DNA of 64,000 nucleotides from an uncultured Aquimarina sp. (GTDB lineage Bacteria; Bacteroidota; Bacteroidia; Flavobacteriales; Flavobacteriaceae). The notes under the pieces are model-generated. The model saw only the letters and a list, made by a program, of their open reading frames with translations. It was not told the origin of the DNA and searched no databases. The first letter of the stretch is position 1, and every line of letters starts with the position of its first letter. Shown here piece by piece: positions 1-9,081 of this stretch. The stretch lies in NCBI GenBank assembly GCA_947498705.1, contig CANMLW010000001.1:806001-870000 (forward strand), written 5' to 3'. The translations under genes were made by a program, and so were the position numbers.

Positions 1-2
1 CT

Positions 3-626
3 AATACTACAGTAAATGTAGTTTGGTCAAATTCTAAGCCACCTATTCAAGTAATCGTTCCTGGTACTACTATGAATCAAGGATTGGCTGCGTTATGTTT
101 TGTTGATGGAAGCCAAACTAATACAGTTTCTGCTTCTGTTACAAATGGAAATCAAGGAGCTAAAATTCAAGCTTTTATAGGAAGTGTAAAAATGCCTTTA
201 GATACAGAAGGAATCAACAATAAGCAACTACCATTAAATGGTCAGGAGCAAGGTTTCCAGAAGTTTACTCGTTTTTATGCTGTACCAGAATCACACTGGT
301 ATTCTGGGCAAATCCAAAGTAATATCAATCAGTTTACATCAGTACAGTTTACAGAGCATAAAGCACAAGTGATCATTGTAAACAAATTAGTTGATCCAAA
401 TACAGTAATAAAATATGCAGGAGATACTCAGAGTTTGGTAGAAGTGATTACTTCTGAAACTCAATCTCAGCCTTTTAGCTTACAAGGTAACGGTCAGCAA
501 ATTGTTTGGATTAATGCAGATAGCACACAAAACAGCACTGATGCTACCATATCTGTTCAGTCATTAAGTGCTCTTTACCAAGAAAACTTAACAACAGAAG
601 CAGAAGCATTAGCGAGCTTAGCTTAA
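3..626 (+). CDS. C-terminal part of an unrecognised protein (5' end outside window)
   Basis: The frame is open from the window edge, so the gene starts upstream; an internal Met at base 72 should not be taken as the start. About 207 residues are visible, rich in Asn, Gln, Ser and Thr, with no Cys cluster and no membrane helix. The C-terminus is acidic and alanine-rich (ends EALASLA). I do not recognise the family. A large inverted repeat follows the stop codon. What can be said is limited to: soluble-looking, repetitive beta-type composition, partial. Confidence 0.6.
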   Translation, partial: NTTVNVVWSNSKPPIQVIVPGTTMNQGLAALCFVDGSQTNTVSASVTNGNQGAKIQAFIGSVKMPLDTEGINNKQLPLNGQEQGFQKFTRFYAVPESHWYSGQIQSNINQFTSVQFTEHKAQVIIVNKLVDPNTVIKYAGDTQSLVEVITSETQSQPFSLQGNGQQIVWINADSTQNSTDATISVQSLSALYQENLTTEAEALASLA

Positions 627-635
627 AATTAGTTT

Positions 636-737
636 AAATATAGGCTTAGTATCGATAGCTCGGGTTTAGGAAAAGCTACTATCATTTAATAACATAAGTT
701 ACTATTTTGTTTTATAGTACATACTAAGCCTATATTT
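636..737. repeat. Long inverted repeat with 17-bp arms
   Basis: Bases 636-652 are the exact reverse complement of 721-737 (core AGGCTTAGTAT). The 68-bp loop contains its own short inverted pair (GATAG...CTATC). It lies between the plus-strand gene ending at 626 and aroQ ending at 787, so it may be a complex bidirectional terminator. No clear T-run directly follows the stem on either strand. Confidence 0.5.
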
Positions 738-786
738 TAAATTATATTGGTGATTTATTTTAGGTAGATCCCTTGAAATATATCTT

Positions 787-1218
787 TTACACTATCCCAT
801 ATTGAGTTCTAAAACTTTGAATTGCCAACTCATAACTTTGCAATCCAAACCCTAAGATCACTCCTTTTGCATTGGGTGATATATAAGATTGATGTCTAAA
901 CTCTTCTCTACCAAAGGTATTAGAGATATGCACTTCTATTACAGGTGTAGCAACAGCTTTTATTGCATCACCAATGCCAATAGACGTATGTGTATAGGCC
1001 CCTGCATTAAGAATAACACCATCATACTGGTCATCAGCTTCCTGAATTTTGGTAATCAATTCTCCTTCAATATTGGATTGAAAATAGGATAAATCTACAT
1101 TTGGAAATCGAGCTTGTAATTGTTTGTAGTATTCTTCAAAAGTTTGACTTCCGTATACTCCCGGTTCTCGTTTCCCTAGCAGGTTTAAATTTGGACCATT
1201 AAGAATAAGTAATTTCAT
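787..1218 (-). CDS. aroQ: Type II 3-dehydroquinate dehydratase
   Basis: Converts 3-dehydroquinate to 3-dehydroshikimate in the shikimate pathway, in the cytoplasm. At 143 residues it has the normal length of the dodecameric type II enzyme. Family signatures are visible in order: NGPNLNLLGKREP at the N-terminus (with the lid Arg), the YFQSNIEGELI segment, ILNAGAYTHTS, and EVHISNTFGREEFRHQS carrying the catalytic His. The start is the Met of MKLLILNGPN, standard for the family. The porin-like gene ending at 1241 lies only 22 bp upstream on the same strand, so the two may be co-transcribed although their functions are unrelated. Confidence 0.96.
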   Translation of the reverse strand: MKLLILNGPNLNLLGKREPGVYGSQTFEEYYKQLQARFPNVDLSYFQSNIEGELITKIQEADDQYDGVILNAGAYTHTSIGIGDAIKAVATPVIEVHISNTFGREEFRHQSYISPNAKGVILGFGLQSYELAIQSFRTQYGIV

Positions 1219-1240
1219 AAAAAAAATTGATATGGATCAC

Positions 1241-1864
1241 CTAAAACGGTTGATCATCTTGTCGTCTGTTATTTTTTGTTTTAAATAAATACCCTACAGA
1301 AAGCTGGCCAACACCATGTTTATTGGTTATATCTATCGTATCTATTGCATTTATATTGGTTAACCCCAATACATATCTTGCCTGAAAAAACAAGCCACTT
1401 TCTAGCATGTAACTACCACCAAACCCCCAGCCAAAATCAAAACTCTCGAACGAATTATAAAACTCGTCTGTGGGATCATCTGCAGACGTCGTAGCATTAG
1501 CTAATGTTGCTAATTGAGGACCAGTTTCTAAACTAATTTGATTCGTTATATAGAACTTAGCCATGACAGGTAATGCAAGGTAATTTAAGCTTATTTTATT
1601 TTCTACTCCCTCATCGTCAAAAGTATATCCTTGTGCAGAATACAACACTTCTGTCTGAATATAAAAACGGGATAATACTGGAAACTCAATAACAGCTCCC
1701 AAATGCATACGAAATCTTGGATCAACATCATTTATATCTCCATTAATCGAAGCGTAATTAGCACCTATTTTAAACCCTGCTCTTGTATACAAAACTTCCT
1801 CCTCTTCTTGGGCATAAAAAAAATTTGTTATTAATAAAACAACACCAAAAAAAATAGTTCTCAT
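1241..1864 (-). CDS. Outer-membrane beta-barrel protein, PorT-like family
   Basis: 207 residues with a signal peptide (FFGVVLLITNFFYAQ) and alternating hydrophobic beta-strands typical of the PF13568-type barrel family of Bacteroidetes. Landmarks are the opening strand GFKIGANYASINGD, RFRMHLGAVIEFPVLSRFYIQ, and a C-terminal strand GVGQLSVGYLF, though about ten polar residues follow it. It is related in layout to the protein encoded at 1987-2643, the next gene upstream on the same strand, so the pair looks like an old tandem duplication separated by a terminator. Substrate and role are unknown. Confidence 0.85.
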   Translation of the reverse strand: MRTIFFGVVLLITNFFYAQEEEEVLYTRAGFKIGANYASINGDINDVDPRFRMHLGAVIEFPVLSRFYIQTEVLYSAQGYTFDDEGVENKISLNYLALPVMAKFYITNQISLETGPQLATLANATTSADDPTDEFYNSFESFDFGWGFGGSYMLESGLFFQARYVLGLTNINAIDTIDITNKHGVGQLSVGYLFKTKNNRRQDDQPF

Positions 1865-1921
1865 AGTAAAAAGGCTTTTCCTTCCAAAAGTAGCTTTATT
1901 TTTTAAAAATCCAGAGTTTGT

Positions 1922-1956
1922 ATAAAAAAAAGCATCCCGAAATATCGAGATGCTTT
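1922..1956 (-). terminator. Rho-independent terminator after the 1987-2643 gene
   Basis: AAAGCATC pairs with GATGCTTT across a short loop and, read on the minus strand, runs into a row of eight T residues. It sits 30 bp past the stop codon of the barrel gene at 1987 and separates it from the next barrel gene. Confidence 0.85.
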
Positions 1957-1986
1957 AGTATACTATTATTTTCTAAAGTATAATCC

Positions 1987-2643
1987 TTAGAATTTAAAAC
2001 CAACAGATAATTGAATTACGTTGTTTTGCTGCTTAAAATCTCCTTCTTCATTTTCAATATCCCATATGTTAGAAAGACCTAGATTATAACGACCATCAAA
2101 GAATAATCCCATATCTAATTGGTATCCTAAACCAAAATTAAGACCAAAATCGATGCCATTAGTATTTTCTAAATCTTCTTCTGCAGATGCTGATGTGCTT
2201 ACTCCTAAAGCAGTACCAGAGCTTTCTACTTTTTCTTTTCCAGATAATAAAAATCCAATTTGTGGACCAGCTTGAATACTAAATCCTTGTACTGGGTAAA
2301 ATTTAGCCATCAAAGGAATGTTTAAATAGTTTAATTTTGTTGAATATTCAAAAGTCGTTGTTCCCAGGTCAAGAATTCCTCCTCCTAAGTCTTCAGTAAA
2401 TTCAGACTTAGCCCCTTGAGTAGAGTATACTAATTCTGGCTGAAAAGCAAACTTATCTGATAAAGGAATCTCTACTACTGCACCAACATGGAATCCAGTT
2501 TTTCCATCAACATCATCCGTTTCATCTCCAGATATATTAGCAAAGTTTACCCCCGCTTTTGCTCCAAATCTGATTCCTTCTTCTTGAGCGTTTGATACTA
2601 AACCTAATGAAGCTAGTACTACAAATAGTAATAATTTTTTCAT
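1987..2643 (-). CDS. Outer-membrane beta-barrel protein, PorT-like family
   Basis: 218 residues with a clear signal peptide (KKLLLFVVLASLGLVSNAQ) and the PF13568-type pattern: GIRFGAKAGVNFANISGDE, GFHVGAVVEIPLSDKFAFQPELVYSTQ split over two strands, SIQAGPQIGFLL, and a terminal strand VIQLSVGFKF ending in the aromatic residue expected for BAM-dependent insertion. It is read alone, with a strong terminator downstream. It resembles its neighbour at 1241-1864 strand for strand. The role cannot be told from sequence. Confidence 0.88.
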   Translation of the reverse strand: MKKLLLFVVLASLGLVSNAQEEGIRFGAKAGVNFANISGDETDDVDGKTGFHVGAVVEIPLSDKFAFQPELVYSTQGAKSEFTEDLGGGILDLGTTTFEYSTKLNYLNIPLMAKFYPVQGFSIQAGPQIGFLLSGKEKVESSGTALGVSTSASAEEDLENTNGIDFGLNFGLGYQLDMGLFFDGRYNLGLSNIWDIENEEGDFKQQNNVIQLSVGFKF

Positions 2644-2883
2644 AATGTAATAATTTTAAATTATAGTGTTTTCAATTTGAGCGAACAAAACTACACTCTT
2701 TAATGATATACCACATAATATTTACGGTTTTTTTGCAGTGTTTGCAGTAAGTATTTTTTAACAAACTGACTTATTGATAATTAACAAAAAAAGCACTTGT
2801 AAATAAGTGTAAAACCATTCTTCAATACATTAATCATTTAGTAAACAAAATCAATTTATTCTTTTTTTACAAGTATAAAATTT

Positions 2884-2891
2884 TACTTTTG
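2884..2891 (+). promoter_or_regulatory. -7 box TACTTTTG of the 2925 gene
   Basis: TACTTTTG matches the Bacteroidetes housekeeping -7 consensus TAnnTTTG and lies 33 bp before the start codon, as expected for a short 5' UTR. An AT-rich tract precedes it. Confidence 0.6.
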
Positions 2892-2924
2892 CACCCTTAA
2901 ATTTTAAAACAAACAAAAACAATT

Positions 2925-3527
2925 ATGAAAAAATTACTTTTAACTGCACTTGCAATTGCAAGTTTTGCTACTGCTAGCGCACAAGATGAAAATACTGCAG
3001 GTTTTTCTAAAGGAGATGTTTTTATCTCTGGAGCTGCTGGATTTAACTCTACAAAAACAGGTGATGTAAAAGGAAGTACTTTTAACATTACTCCTCGTGT
3101 AGGATTCTTTGCTAGTGATAATATTGCTATCGGTCTTAAAGCTGGATACACTTCTCAATCACAAGACAATGCTTTCTTTAACGGTGTTGAACTTGTTGAT
3201 TCAGAAATCAACACTTTTGAAATCGGTGCTTTTGGTAGATATTATGCAACACCAAGCAGCAAGTTTTCTGTTTTCGGAGAGTTGGATGCGGCATACACTT
3301 CTTCAAAAGTAGATACTGGTGCAGATGTTACAACTAACGGTTTTGCAATCGGAGTTAGCCCAGGAGTAAGTTATTTCCTAAGTTCTAACTTTGCTATAGA
3401 AGCAGCATGGGGAGCGTTACAATATGCTACTTCTAAGCCTGATGTAGATGGTGCAGAAAACACGAATAACTTCGAAATAGGATTAGATTTAGAAAATATC
3501 AACCTTGGTTTGGTATATAAGTTCTAA
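2925..3527 (+). CDS. Outer-membrane beta-barrel protein (OmpW/Ail-like barrel fold)
   Basis: 200 residues with a signal peptide (KKLLLTALAIASFATASAQ). The mature part is an eight-strand type barrel: FISGAAGFNSTKTG, FNITPRVGFFASDNIAIGLKAGY in two strands, EIGAFGRYYATPSSKFSVFGELD, SPGVSYFLSSNFAIEAAWG, and a final strand INLGLVYKF ending in Phe. This is the PF13505-type small barrel that is abundant in flavobacterial outer membranes, and it differs from the two minus-strand barrels next door. It is monocistronic: a promoter box lies 33 bp upstream and a terminator follows. The function is not known. Confidence 0.88.
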   Translation: MKKLLLTALAIASFATASAQDENTAGFSKGDVFISGAAGFNSTKTGDVKGSTFNITPRVGFFASDNIAIGLKAGYTSQSQDNAFFNGVELVDSEINTFEIGAFGRYYATPSSKFSVFGELDAAYTSSKVDTGADVTTNGFAIGVSPGVSYFLSSNFAIEAAWGALQYATSKPDVDGAENTNNFEIGLDLENINLGLVYKF

Positions 3528-3552
3528 GAGACTTTATTTCTAAAATATTTTA

Positions 3553-3587
3553 AAACCATCTTAAGTGCCCTTAAGATGGTTTTTTTA
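3553..3587 (+). terminator. Rho-independent terminator
   Basis: AAACCATCTTAAG pairs perfectly with CTTAAGATGGTTT around a four-base loop and is followed by a T-run. It ends the barrel gene and lies only about 12 bp before the xerD start. Confidence 0.93.
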
Positions 3588-3598
3588 TATTCGTGTTA

Positions 3599-4495
3599 AT
3601 GAAATGGAATCACGCTATAAAGGATTATACTCACTATTTAAAAATTGAAAGAGGTCTATCTGAAAACTCTATTATTAACTACACATTAGATATAGAACGG
3701 TTATTAAAATTTCTGGAAGATCAAAAAATAGACTCCTCTCCTCTTACCATAGAAAAAAAGATATTACAACAATTTGTTTTTGAAACCGCAAAACTGGTCA
3801 ATCCTCGCTCTCAATCAAGGATCATTTCTGGATTAAAAAGCTTCTTTAATTATCTTGTTTTCGAAGATTATAGAGAATCTAATCCTATGGAACTTATAGA
3901 AGCTCCAAAAATAGGTAGAAAACTTCCCGATACGCTGTCTGTAGATGAAATTGATGATATCATATCTCAAATTGATTTAAGCACACCAGAAGGAGAGCGC
4001 AATAGAGCAATAATAGAAACATTATACGGTTGTGGTTTACGAGTAAGCGAACTAACCGATCTAAAATTGTCTAGTCTTTTTTTTGAAGAAGGTTATATCA
4101 AAGTAACGGGTAAAGGAGATAAACAACGATTCGTTCCCATAGGAGATGTTACCAAAAAATATATCAACCTATATATTACAGAAATTAGAACTCATCTTAT
4201 AATTCAAAAAGGGCATGAAGATACCTTGTTTCTAAATAGGAGAGGTAAACAGTTAACCAGAGCTATGATCTTTACTATTATTAAAAGGTTAGTAGAGAAA
4301 TCTGGAATACAAAAAAAAGTAAGTCCACATACTTTTAGACATTCTTTTGCCACACATTTGCTTGAAAACGGAGCTGATTTAAGAGCCATACAACTTATGT
4401 TAGGACATGAGAGTATTACAACAACAGAAATTTACATGCATGTAGATACCAGTCACCTAAAAGAAGTTATCCATAATTTTCACCCTAGAAAATAA
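3599..4495 (+). CDS. xerD: Tyrosine recombinase XerD-like, chromosome dimer resolution
   Basis: 298 residues, the usual size of XerC/XerD. The N-terminal SAM-like core-binding domain (residues 1-85, with YLKIERGLSENSIINYTLDI) is followed by the catalytic domain with the R-K-H-R-H-Y set: Arg in GLRVSELTDL, Lys in KVTGKGDKQRFVP, His-x-x-Arg in HTFRHSFATHLL, His in LGHESITTTEIYMHV, and that Tyr. I chose ATG 3599 rather than GTG 3593 because the family starts directly with the core-binding helix. No phage or integron genes are nearby, so this is the housekeeping recombinase acting at dif rather than a mobile-element integrase. Confidence 0.92.
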   Translation: MKWNHAIKDYTHYLKIERGLSENSIINYTLDIERLLKFLEDQKIDSSPLTIEKKILQQFVFETAKLVNPRSQSRIISGLKSFFNYLVFEDYRESNPMELIEAPKIGRKLPDTLSVDEIDDIISQIDLSTPEGERNRAIIETLYGCGLRVSELTDLKLSSLFFEEGYIKVTGKGDKQRFVPIGDVTKKYINLYITEIRTHLIIQKGHEDTLFLNRRGKQLTRAMIFTIIKRLVEKSGIQKKVSPHTFRHSFATHLLENGADLRAIQLMLGHESITTTEIYMHVDTSHLKEVIHNFHPRK

Positions 4496-4520
4496 TACTT
4501 TTACTAAAATAAGACTTAAA

Positions 4521-4564
4521 AAAACTCCTAAAACGTTTTTAAATAGTAATAGGAGTTTTATTTC
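4521..4564. terminator. Bidirectional terminator between xerD and nnr
   Basis: AAAACTCCTA pairs with TAGGAGTTTT; T-rich flanks are present in both directions, strongest on the minus strand. It lies between two convergent genes. Confidence 0.85.
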
Positions 4565-4590
4565 TAATGTATCCAAAAAAATTGCATACA

Positions 4591-6135
4591 CTACTTAGCT
4601 TGTTGCTCTGCGCTAGCAGGTGGTTTTGGTTGTGTGAACAAATCTATTAGTGCCGCTCCTATATGATCAATAATATCACTCGACACTAAACCTTCAAAAC
4701 TGGTTTTATGTACGGCGATATCTCCTGCTTTACCATGTAAATACACTCCAAAAACAGCTGCTTGCAAAGGATCATATCCCTGCGAAATTAGGCCTGTGAT
4801 CATTCCCATAAGTACATCACCACTACCTGCTGTTGCCATCCCAGGATTACCTGTTGTATTAACATACAATTGATCTCCATATACAATAATAGAATTTGCT
4901 CCTTTTATAACAACAATGCAATTGTGACTTTTAGAAAATTCTTTGGTTTTATGGATTTTATCAAAATCATCTTGCCATGGCCCTATTAAACGCTCTAATT
5001 CTTTTGGGTGTGGTGTCAGAACTGTTAATTTAGGAAGATGCGTTAACATATCCTTATGTTCTGCTAGTACATTAATGCCATCTGCATCTATAACCAATGG
5101 TGATTTATTTTCTGAAAGAAATTCTTTTAACGCATTTACCGTTTTATCATGGGTACCCAAACCAATACCAATTCCTATAACAGAGGGTGTAAAATCAAGC
5201 GTAATTTCTTCTAGTTCATCATCTCCATCTGTAATCACCATAGCTTCAGGCAAAGTCGATTGTATAGCATTATAACCACATTCAGGAATATAAGATGTTA
5301 CCAAACCAGCCCCTATTCTTAAGGCTCCTTTACTTGCCAAAATAACACTCCCAATTTTACCATAACTTCCTCCTATAATGACACTATGCCCATAAGTACC
5401 TTTATGACTATACTTATGTCTTGGTTTGTATATTGGTAATACTTCATTTTTTCCGATAAGGGTGGCAAAACCAGGCGTTTTATTTAAGAAATCGCGATCC
5501 AGCCCAATATCAATAACCTGAAGATCCTGAGAATACATCCCTGTTTGAGGTAAAAAGAACGCCAATTTTGGTAACTGAAAAGTAACAGTAACGTTGGCAA
5601 AAATAACTCCTTCAGGGTCATCAGGCGCCTTATCTGCATACAAACCAGAAGGAATATCTATTGATATCTTAAAAGCTCTCGTGGCATTAATATGTTTTAT
5701 TAAAGAAATCACCCATGGTACAATAGGTCTATTAAGACCAATACCAAAAATAGCATCAAGAACAATGTCCTGTTGTTGTAATTGTGGGAAATCTTCTTCA
5801 GATTTGATTTGAATTGGCCAGGTTTTATCAATTTCTTTTAGCCGATCATAATTTACCAAAAAATCTGAAGATCTGTTCTCACTAAAATTGACAATATATG
5901 TTTTTACATTATACCCATGTTCTACCAACAATCTCGAAACCACCAAACCATCACCTCCATTATTTCCTATACCGCAAAAAACATGAATAAAAACGGGAGC
6001 CCCTTGCAATTTATTATGTATCAAGCCAAACACTTGATGCGCTGCTCGCTCCATTAATTCTATAGAAGTTATTTTTTCTGATTTCATTGTTGCCTCATCG
6101 GCATTACGCATTTGTTGCGCAGAAAATATTTTCAT
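4591..6135 (-). CDS. nnr: Bifunctional NAD(P)H-hydrate epimerase / ADP-dependent NAD(P)H-hydrate dehydratase
   Basis: Repairs hydrated NADH and NADPH. The 514-residue fusion has the normal order. The N-terminal epimerase (YjeF_N, about residues 1-215) shows FCGIGNNGGDGLVVSRLL and the conserved Asp in DAIFGIGL. The C-terminal ribokinase-fold dehydratase (about 225-500) shows KGTYGHSVIIGGSYGKIGS, VIDADGINVLAEH, VLTPHPKELERL and the NTTGNPGMATAGSGDVLMG phosphate-binding segment. The start MKIFSAQQMRNAD is the family start. It is convergent with xerD and appears monocistronic. Confidence 0.95.
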   Translation of the reverse strand: MKIFSAQQMRNADEATMKSEKITSIELMERAAHQVFGLIHNKLQGAPVFIHVFCGIGNNGGDGLVVSRLLVEHGYNVKTYIVNFSENRSSDFLVNYDRLKEIDKTWPIQIKSEEDFPQLQQQDIVLDAIFGIGLNRPIVPWVISLIKHINATRAFKISIDIPSGLYADKAPDDPEGVIFANVTVTFQLPKLAFFLPQTGMYSQDLQVIDIGLDRDFLNKTPGFATLIGKNEVLPIYKPRHKYSHKGTYGHSVIIGGSYGKIGSVILASKGALRIGAGLVTSYIPECGYNAIQSTLPEAMVITDGDDELEEITLDFTPSVIGIGIGLGTHDKTVNALKEFLSENKSPLVIDADGINVLAEHKDMLTHLPKLTVLTPHPKELERLIGPWQDDFDKIHKTKEFSKSHNCIVVIKGANSIIVYGDQLYVNTTGNPGMATAGSGDVLMGMITGLISQGYDPLQAAVFGVYLHGKAGDIAVHKTSFEGLVSSDIIDHIGAALIDLFTQPKPPASAEQQAK

Positions 6136-6365
6136 TTGTTTTAATTTTATTTAAAATAAGTCAACGAAGACTTTATCGTATAATTATCCTTTAAAAAGAT
6201 TATTAAATATGATTGTAATTATACCAGTTTTATTTGATTTTATGAGAATTTTATAACAATTTCAATTTTTAGCTATCGAATTGACAAAAGTAAATATAAC
6301 CTCCCAATTTAGTTTTCTTTAAATGTAAAAAATTATACATTTGAACTCATAAAGTACGATATCAA

Positions 6366-6470
6366 ATGTTTAGTACCATTATCATCTCAATTTTATCGCT
6401 TAAGATTTTTATATCTGAGATTTCTTCTATTACACGTACTACAGGCATTACTATTACCCCTAGGGGTTAA
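6366..6470 (+). CDS. thrL: Thr/Ile-rich leader peptide of the thr operon
   Basis: An ATG at 6366 opens a 34-codon frame ending at 6468-6470, 92 bp before thrA. Sixteen of 34 residues are Thr or Ile, concentrated at the end as SSITRTTGITITPRG. Threonine and isoleucine are the amino acids whose supply the operon affects, and E. coli thrL has the same composition logic (runs of Thr and Ile codons). Potential hairpins follow (next entry). It is too short for standard gene calling. Expression is not shown; the codon bias, position and composition are what support it. Confidence 0.75.
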   Translation: MFSTIIISILSLKIFISEISSITRTTGITITPRG

Positions 6471-6526
6471 TCATTTATATATCACCACGTACAAAAAGTA
6501 GTTTATAATACAACACAGAAAACTAC
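6456..6526 (+). promoter_or_regulatory. Candidate thr attenuator structures
   Basis: ACCCCTAGGGGT at 6456-6467 is a perfect 12-bp palindrome overlapping the last codons of the leader. GTAGTTT (6498-6504) can pair with AAACTAC (6520-6526), while GTAGT could instead pair with ACTAC inside the Thr codons (6438-6442). This gives mutually exclusive pairings. No classical U-run follows the second stem, so control might act on thrA translation rather than by termination. Confidence 0.45.
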
Positions 6527-6562
6527 GACAAAAATTAATACTAATACAATCAAAAAAATATT

Positions 6563-9019
6563 ATGAACGTTCTAAAATTTGGAGGTTCTTCTGTCAAAAA
6601 TGCTACGGCTATAGACAGTGTTATAGATATCATCAAACAAAAGCTAACTAAAGAACCTATATATGTTATAGTTTCTGCAATGGGTGGCATTACTGATTTA
6701 TTAATTCAAGCCGGTACCGAAGCTGCTGCAAACAACGAAAACTATAAAAATGTACTTGAAGAAATAGAAAAAATACACCTTACAGCTGTAAAAAATCTTA
6801 TTCCTGTTACTTCTCAAAGTGCCATAATGAGTAAGGTTAAGGCAGAACTTAACACACTCGAGTCTTTATGTGAAGGTGTATTTTTACTAAGTGAGTTATC
6901 AGAAAAAACAGAAGCCGTAATCGCTAGTTTTGGCGAGTTACTATCATCTTTTATTATTACAGAAGCTGCAAAAGTAAAAGGATTGGATGTTATAAGAAAG
7001 GACACTAGAGAACTTATTGTTAAAATTGTAAACTCTAAAGTTTCTGTAGATTACAAAAAAACCAATGACAACATTACTCAATTTACAGATACCAATAAAC
7101 ATAGTGTGGTAATATTTCCTGGTTTTGTTGCACGAAATCAAGATGGAGAACCTACTACATTAGGTAGAGGTGGATCTGACTTTACAGCTGCAATTCTGGC
7201 CGCCGCAACCAATGCCAAGGAATTACAAATCTGGACAGATGTAAGTGGTATGTATACGGCAAATCCAAAAATTGTGAAACAAGCCAAACCGGTACCTCAT
7301 ATTTCTTATCAAGAAGCTATGGAGTTATCTCATTTTGGAGCCAAAGTAATCTACCCTCCTACTATTCATCCGGTATTAGATAAGAACATTCCTATCGTCA
7401 TAAAAAACACTTTTGACCCAGAAGATCACGGTACACTAATTACACGAAATGTTGATGGTAGAAAAAAAGCTGTAACAGGAATTAGTCATATAGACAATAC
7501 TTCGATCATTTCTCTAGAAGGTAGCGGAATGGTAGGTATCCCAGGGTTTTCTAAACGTTTGTTCGAGGCCCTATCATTAAAAAACATTAATGTGATACTT
7601 ATCACACAGGCATCATCAGAGCTCTCTATATGTTTGGCAGTAGAGTCTTCTGAAGCCGAAATTGCAAAAGAAATACTCGATACTACGTTTGAATTTGAAA
7701 TTTCGAAAAAGCAACTAGAAGCAGTAAAAATAGAAAATGATATTGCCATTGTAGCACTAGTAGGTGATAATATGTACCAACACCAGTCATTAAGTGGTAA
7801 AATGTTTAGTACCCTTGGTAAAAACAATGTAAATATTAGAGCAATTGCCCAGGGAGCGTCAGAAAAAAATATTTCTGTAGTTATTGAAGAAAAAGACATC
7901 AAAAAAGCGCTAAATGTACTACATGAGCGATTTTTTGAGGTTGAAACTAAGCAATTAAACTTATTTGTTACTGGAGTAGGAAATGTAGGTAGTAAATTAC
8001 TTGAACAGCTTCAGCAACAAAATGAATACCTGAAGGAAAAGTTACGTCTTAAAATACGAGTTATAGGAATGTCTAATTCTCGTAAAATGATTTTTGACGA
8101 AAACGGAATTGATTTAAATAACTGGCAGCAGCAATTACCAGAAGGCGAAGATGCAAATGCTTCATCCTTCTTTACAAAAGCAAAAGATATGAATTTACGT
8201 AATTCTATTTTTGTTGATAATACTGCAAATCCAGATATTGCCAAAATATACAAGCACTACTTAGCAGAAAGTATTGCAGTGGTCACTTGTAATAAAATTG
8301 CATGTGCAGATGAATATGTCAACTACAATGAGTTACAGAATTTATCTCGAAAATTTAACACATCTTTCTTGTACGAAACCAATGTAGGTGCAGGTCTACC
8401 CATAATCGACACACTTAACAATCTAATAGATTCTGGGGATAATATCCATAAAATACAAGCTGTATTATCAGGTAGTCTTAATTTTGTATTCAACAACTAC
8501 AAAGAAGGCGTAACTTTTCATGATATCGTTAAACAAGCCCAAGAAGAAGGCTATACAGAACCAGATCCAAAAATTGATTTGAGCGGTATCGATGTAGCTC
8601 GTAAAATTCTAATTCTTGCAAGAGAAAGCGGAAAAGTAATGGAACTAGAAGATATAGAAAATGATTCTTTTTTACCTGAAGAAAGCCTTAACACAACTAA
8701 TGTTGATGATTTTTTAACTTCAATAAAAAACAACGAAAGTCATTTTGAAAGTATTTTTAATGCTGCCAATACAAAAGGTTGTCGCCTTAAGTATGTTGCA
8801 CAATATGAAAACGGAAATGCAAAAGTAGGATTACAACATATACCAACAGATCATCCATTTTACAACCTAGAAGGTAGTGACAATATTGTTCTGTTCTATA
8901 CAGATAGGTACCCAAAACAACCTTTAATTGTAAAAGGAGCCGGTGCCGGTGCAGACGTTACTGCATCAGGTATTTTTGCTGATATTATTAGAGTTGGTAA
9001 AAGTAATTTAAATGAATAA
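6563..9019 (+). CDS. thrA: Bifunctional aspartate kinase / homoserine dehydrogenase I
   Basis: Catalyses the first and third steps from aspartate to threonine. 818 residues, the usual size of the fusion. The aspartokinase part starts NVLKFGGSSVKNA and contains GRGGSDFTAAILAAA and WTDVSGMYTANP. Two ACT-type regulatory segments follow (residues about 310-460, with NINVILITQASSE and NVNIRAIAQGASE). The homoserine dehydrogenase starts at about 465 with LFVTGVGNVGSKLL, then TCNKIACA and NVGAGLPIIDTL, ending VKGAGAGADVTASGIFADI. It is the first gene of thrABC, with 62 bp to thrB, preceded by the leader peptide. Confidence 0.97.
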   Translation: MNVLKFGGSSVKNATAIDSVIDIIKQKLTKEPIYVIVSAMGGITDLLIQAGTEAAANNENYKNVLEEIEKIHLTAVKNLIPVTSQSAIMSKVKAELNTLESLCEGVFLLSELSEKTEAVIASFGELLSSFIITEAAKVKGLDVIRKDTRELIVKIVNSKVSVDYKKTNDNITQFTDTNKHSVVIFPGFVARNQDGEPTTLGRGGSDFTAAILAAATNAKELQIWTDVSGMYTANPKIVKQAKPVPHISYQEAMELSHFGAKVIYPPTIHPVLDKNIPIVIKNTFDPEDHGTLITRNVDGRKKAVTGISHIDNTSIISLEGSGMVGIPGFSKRLFEALSLKNINVILITQASSELSICLAVESSEAEIAKEILDTTFEFEISKKQLEAVKIENDIAIVALVGDNMYQHQSLSGKMFSTLGKNNVNIRAIAQGASEKNISVVIEEKDIKKALNVLHERFFEVETKQLNLFVTGVGNVGSKLLEQLQQQNEYLKEKLRLKIRVIGMSNSRKMIFDENGIDLNNWQQQLPEGEDANASSFFTKAKDMNLRNSIFVDNTANPDIAKIYKHYLAESIAVVTCNKIACADEYVNYNELQNLSRKFNTSFLYETNVGAGLPIIDTLNNLIDSGDNIHKIQAVLSGSLNFVFNNYKEGVTFHDIVKQAQEEGYTEPDPKIDLSGIDVARKILILARESGKVMELEDIENDSFLPEESLNTTNVDDFLTSIKNNESHFESIFNAANTKGCRLKYVAQYENGNAKVGLQHIPTDHPFYNLEGSDNIVLFYTDRYPKQPLIVKGAGAGADVTASGIFADIIRVGKSNLNE

Positions 9020-9081
9020 TTTTGAGGTAATATGTATATAACCAATAGAAAAATATATTCACACAAAATAAAACCATTTTA

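Noticed and set aside
2897..3158. Minus-strand frames over the 2925 barrel gene
   Set aside because: Shadows of the real gene: they lack promoter, family and sensible composition.
3599..4495. Mobile-element integrase as an alternative for the tyrosine recombinase
   Set aside because: Length and motifs are those of XerD and no att-like repeats, phage or transfer genes are near.
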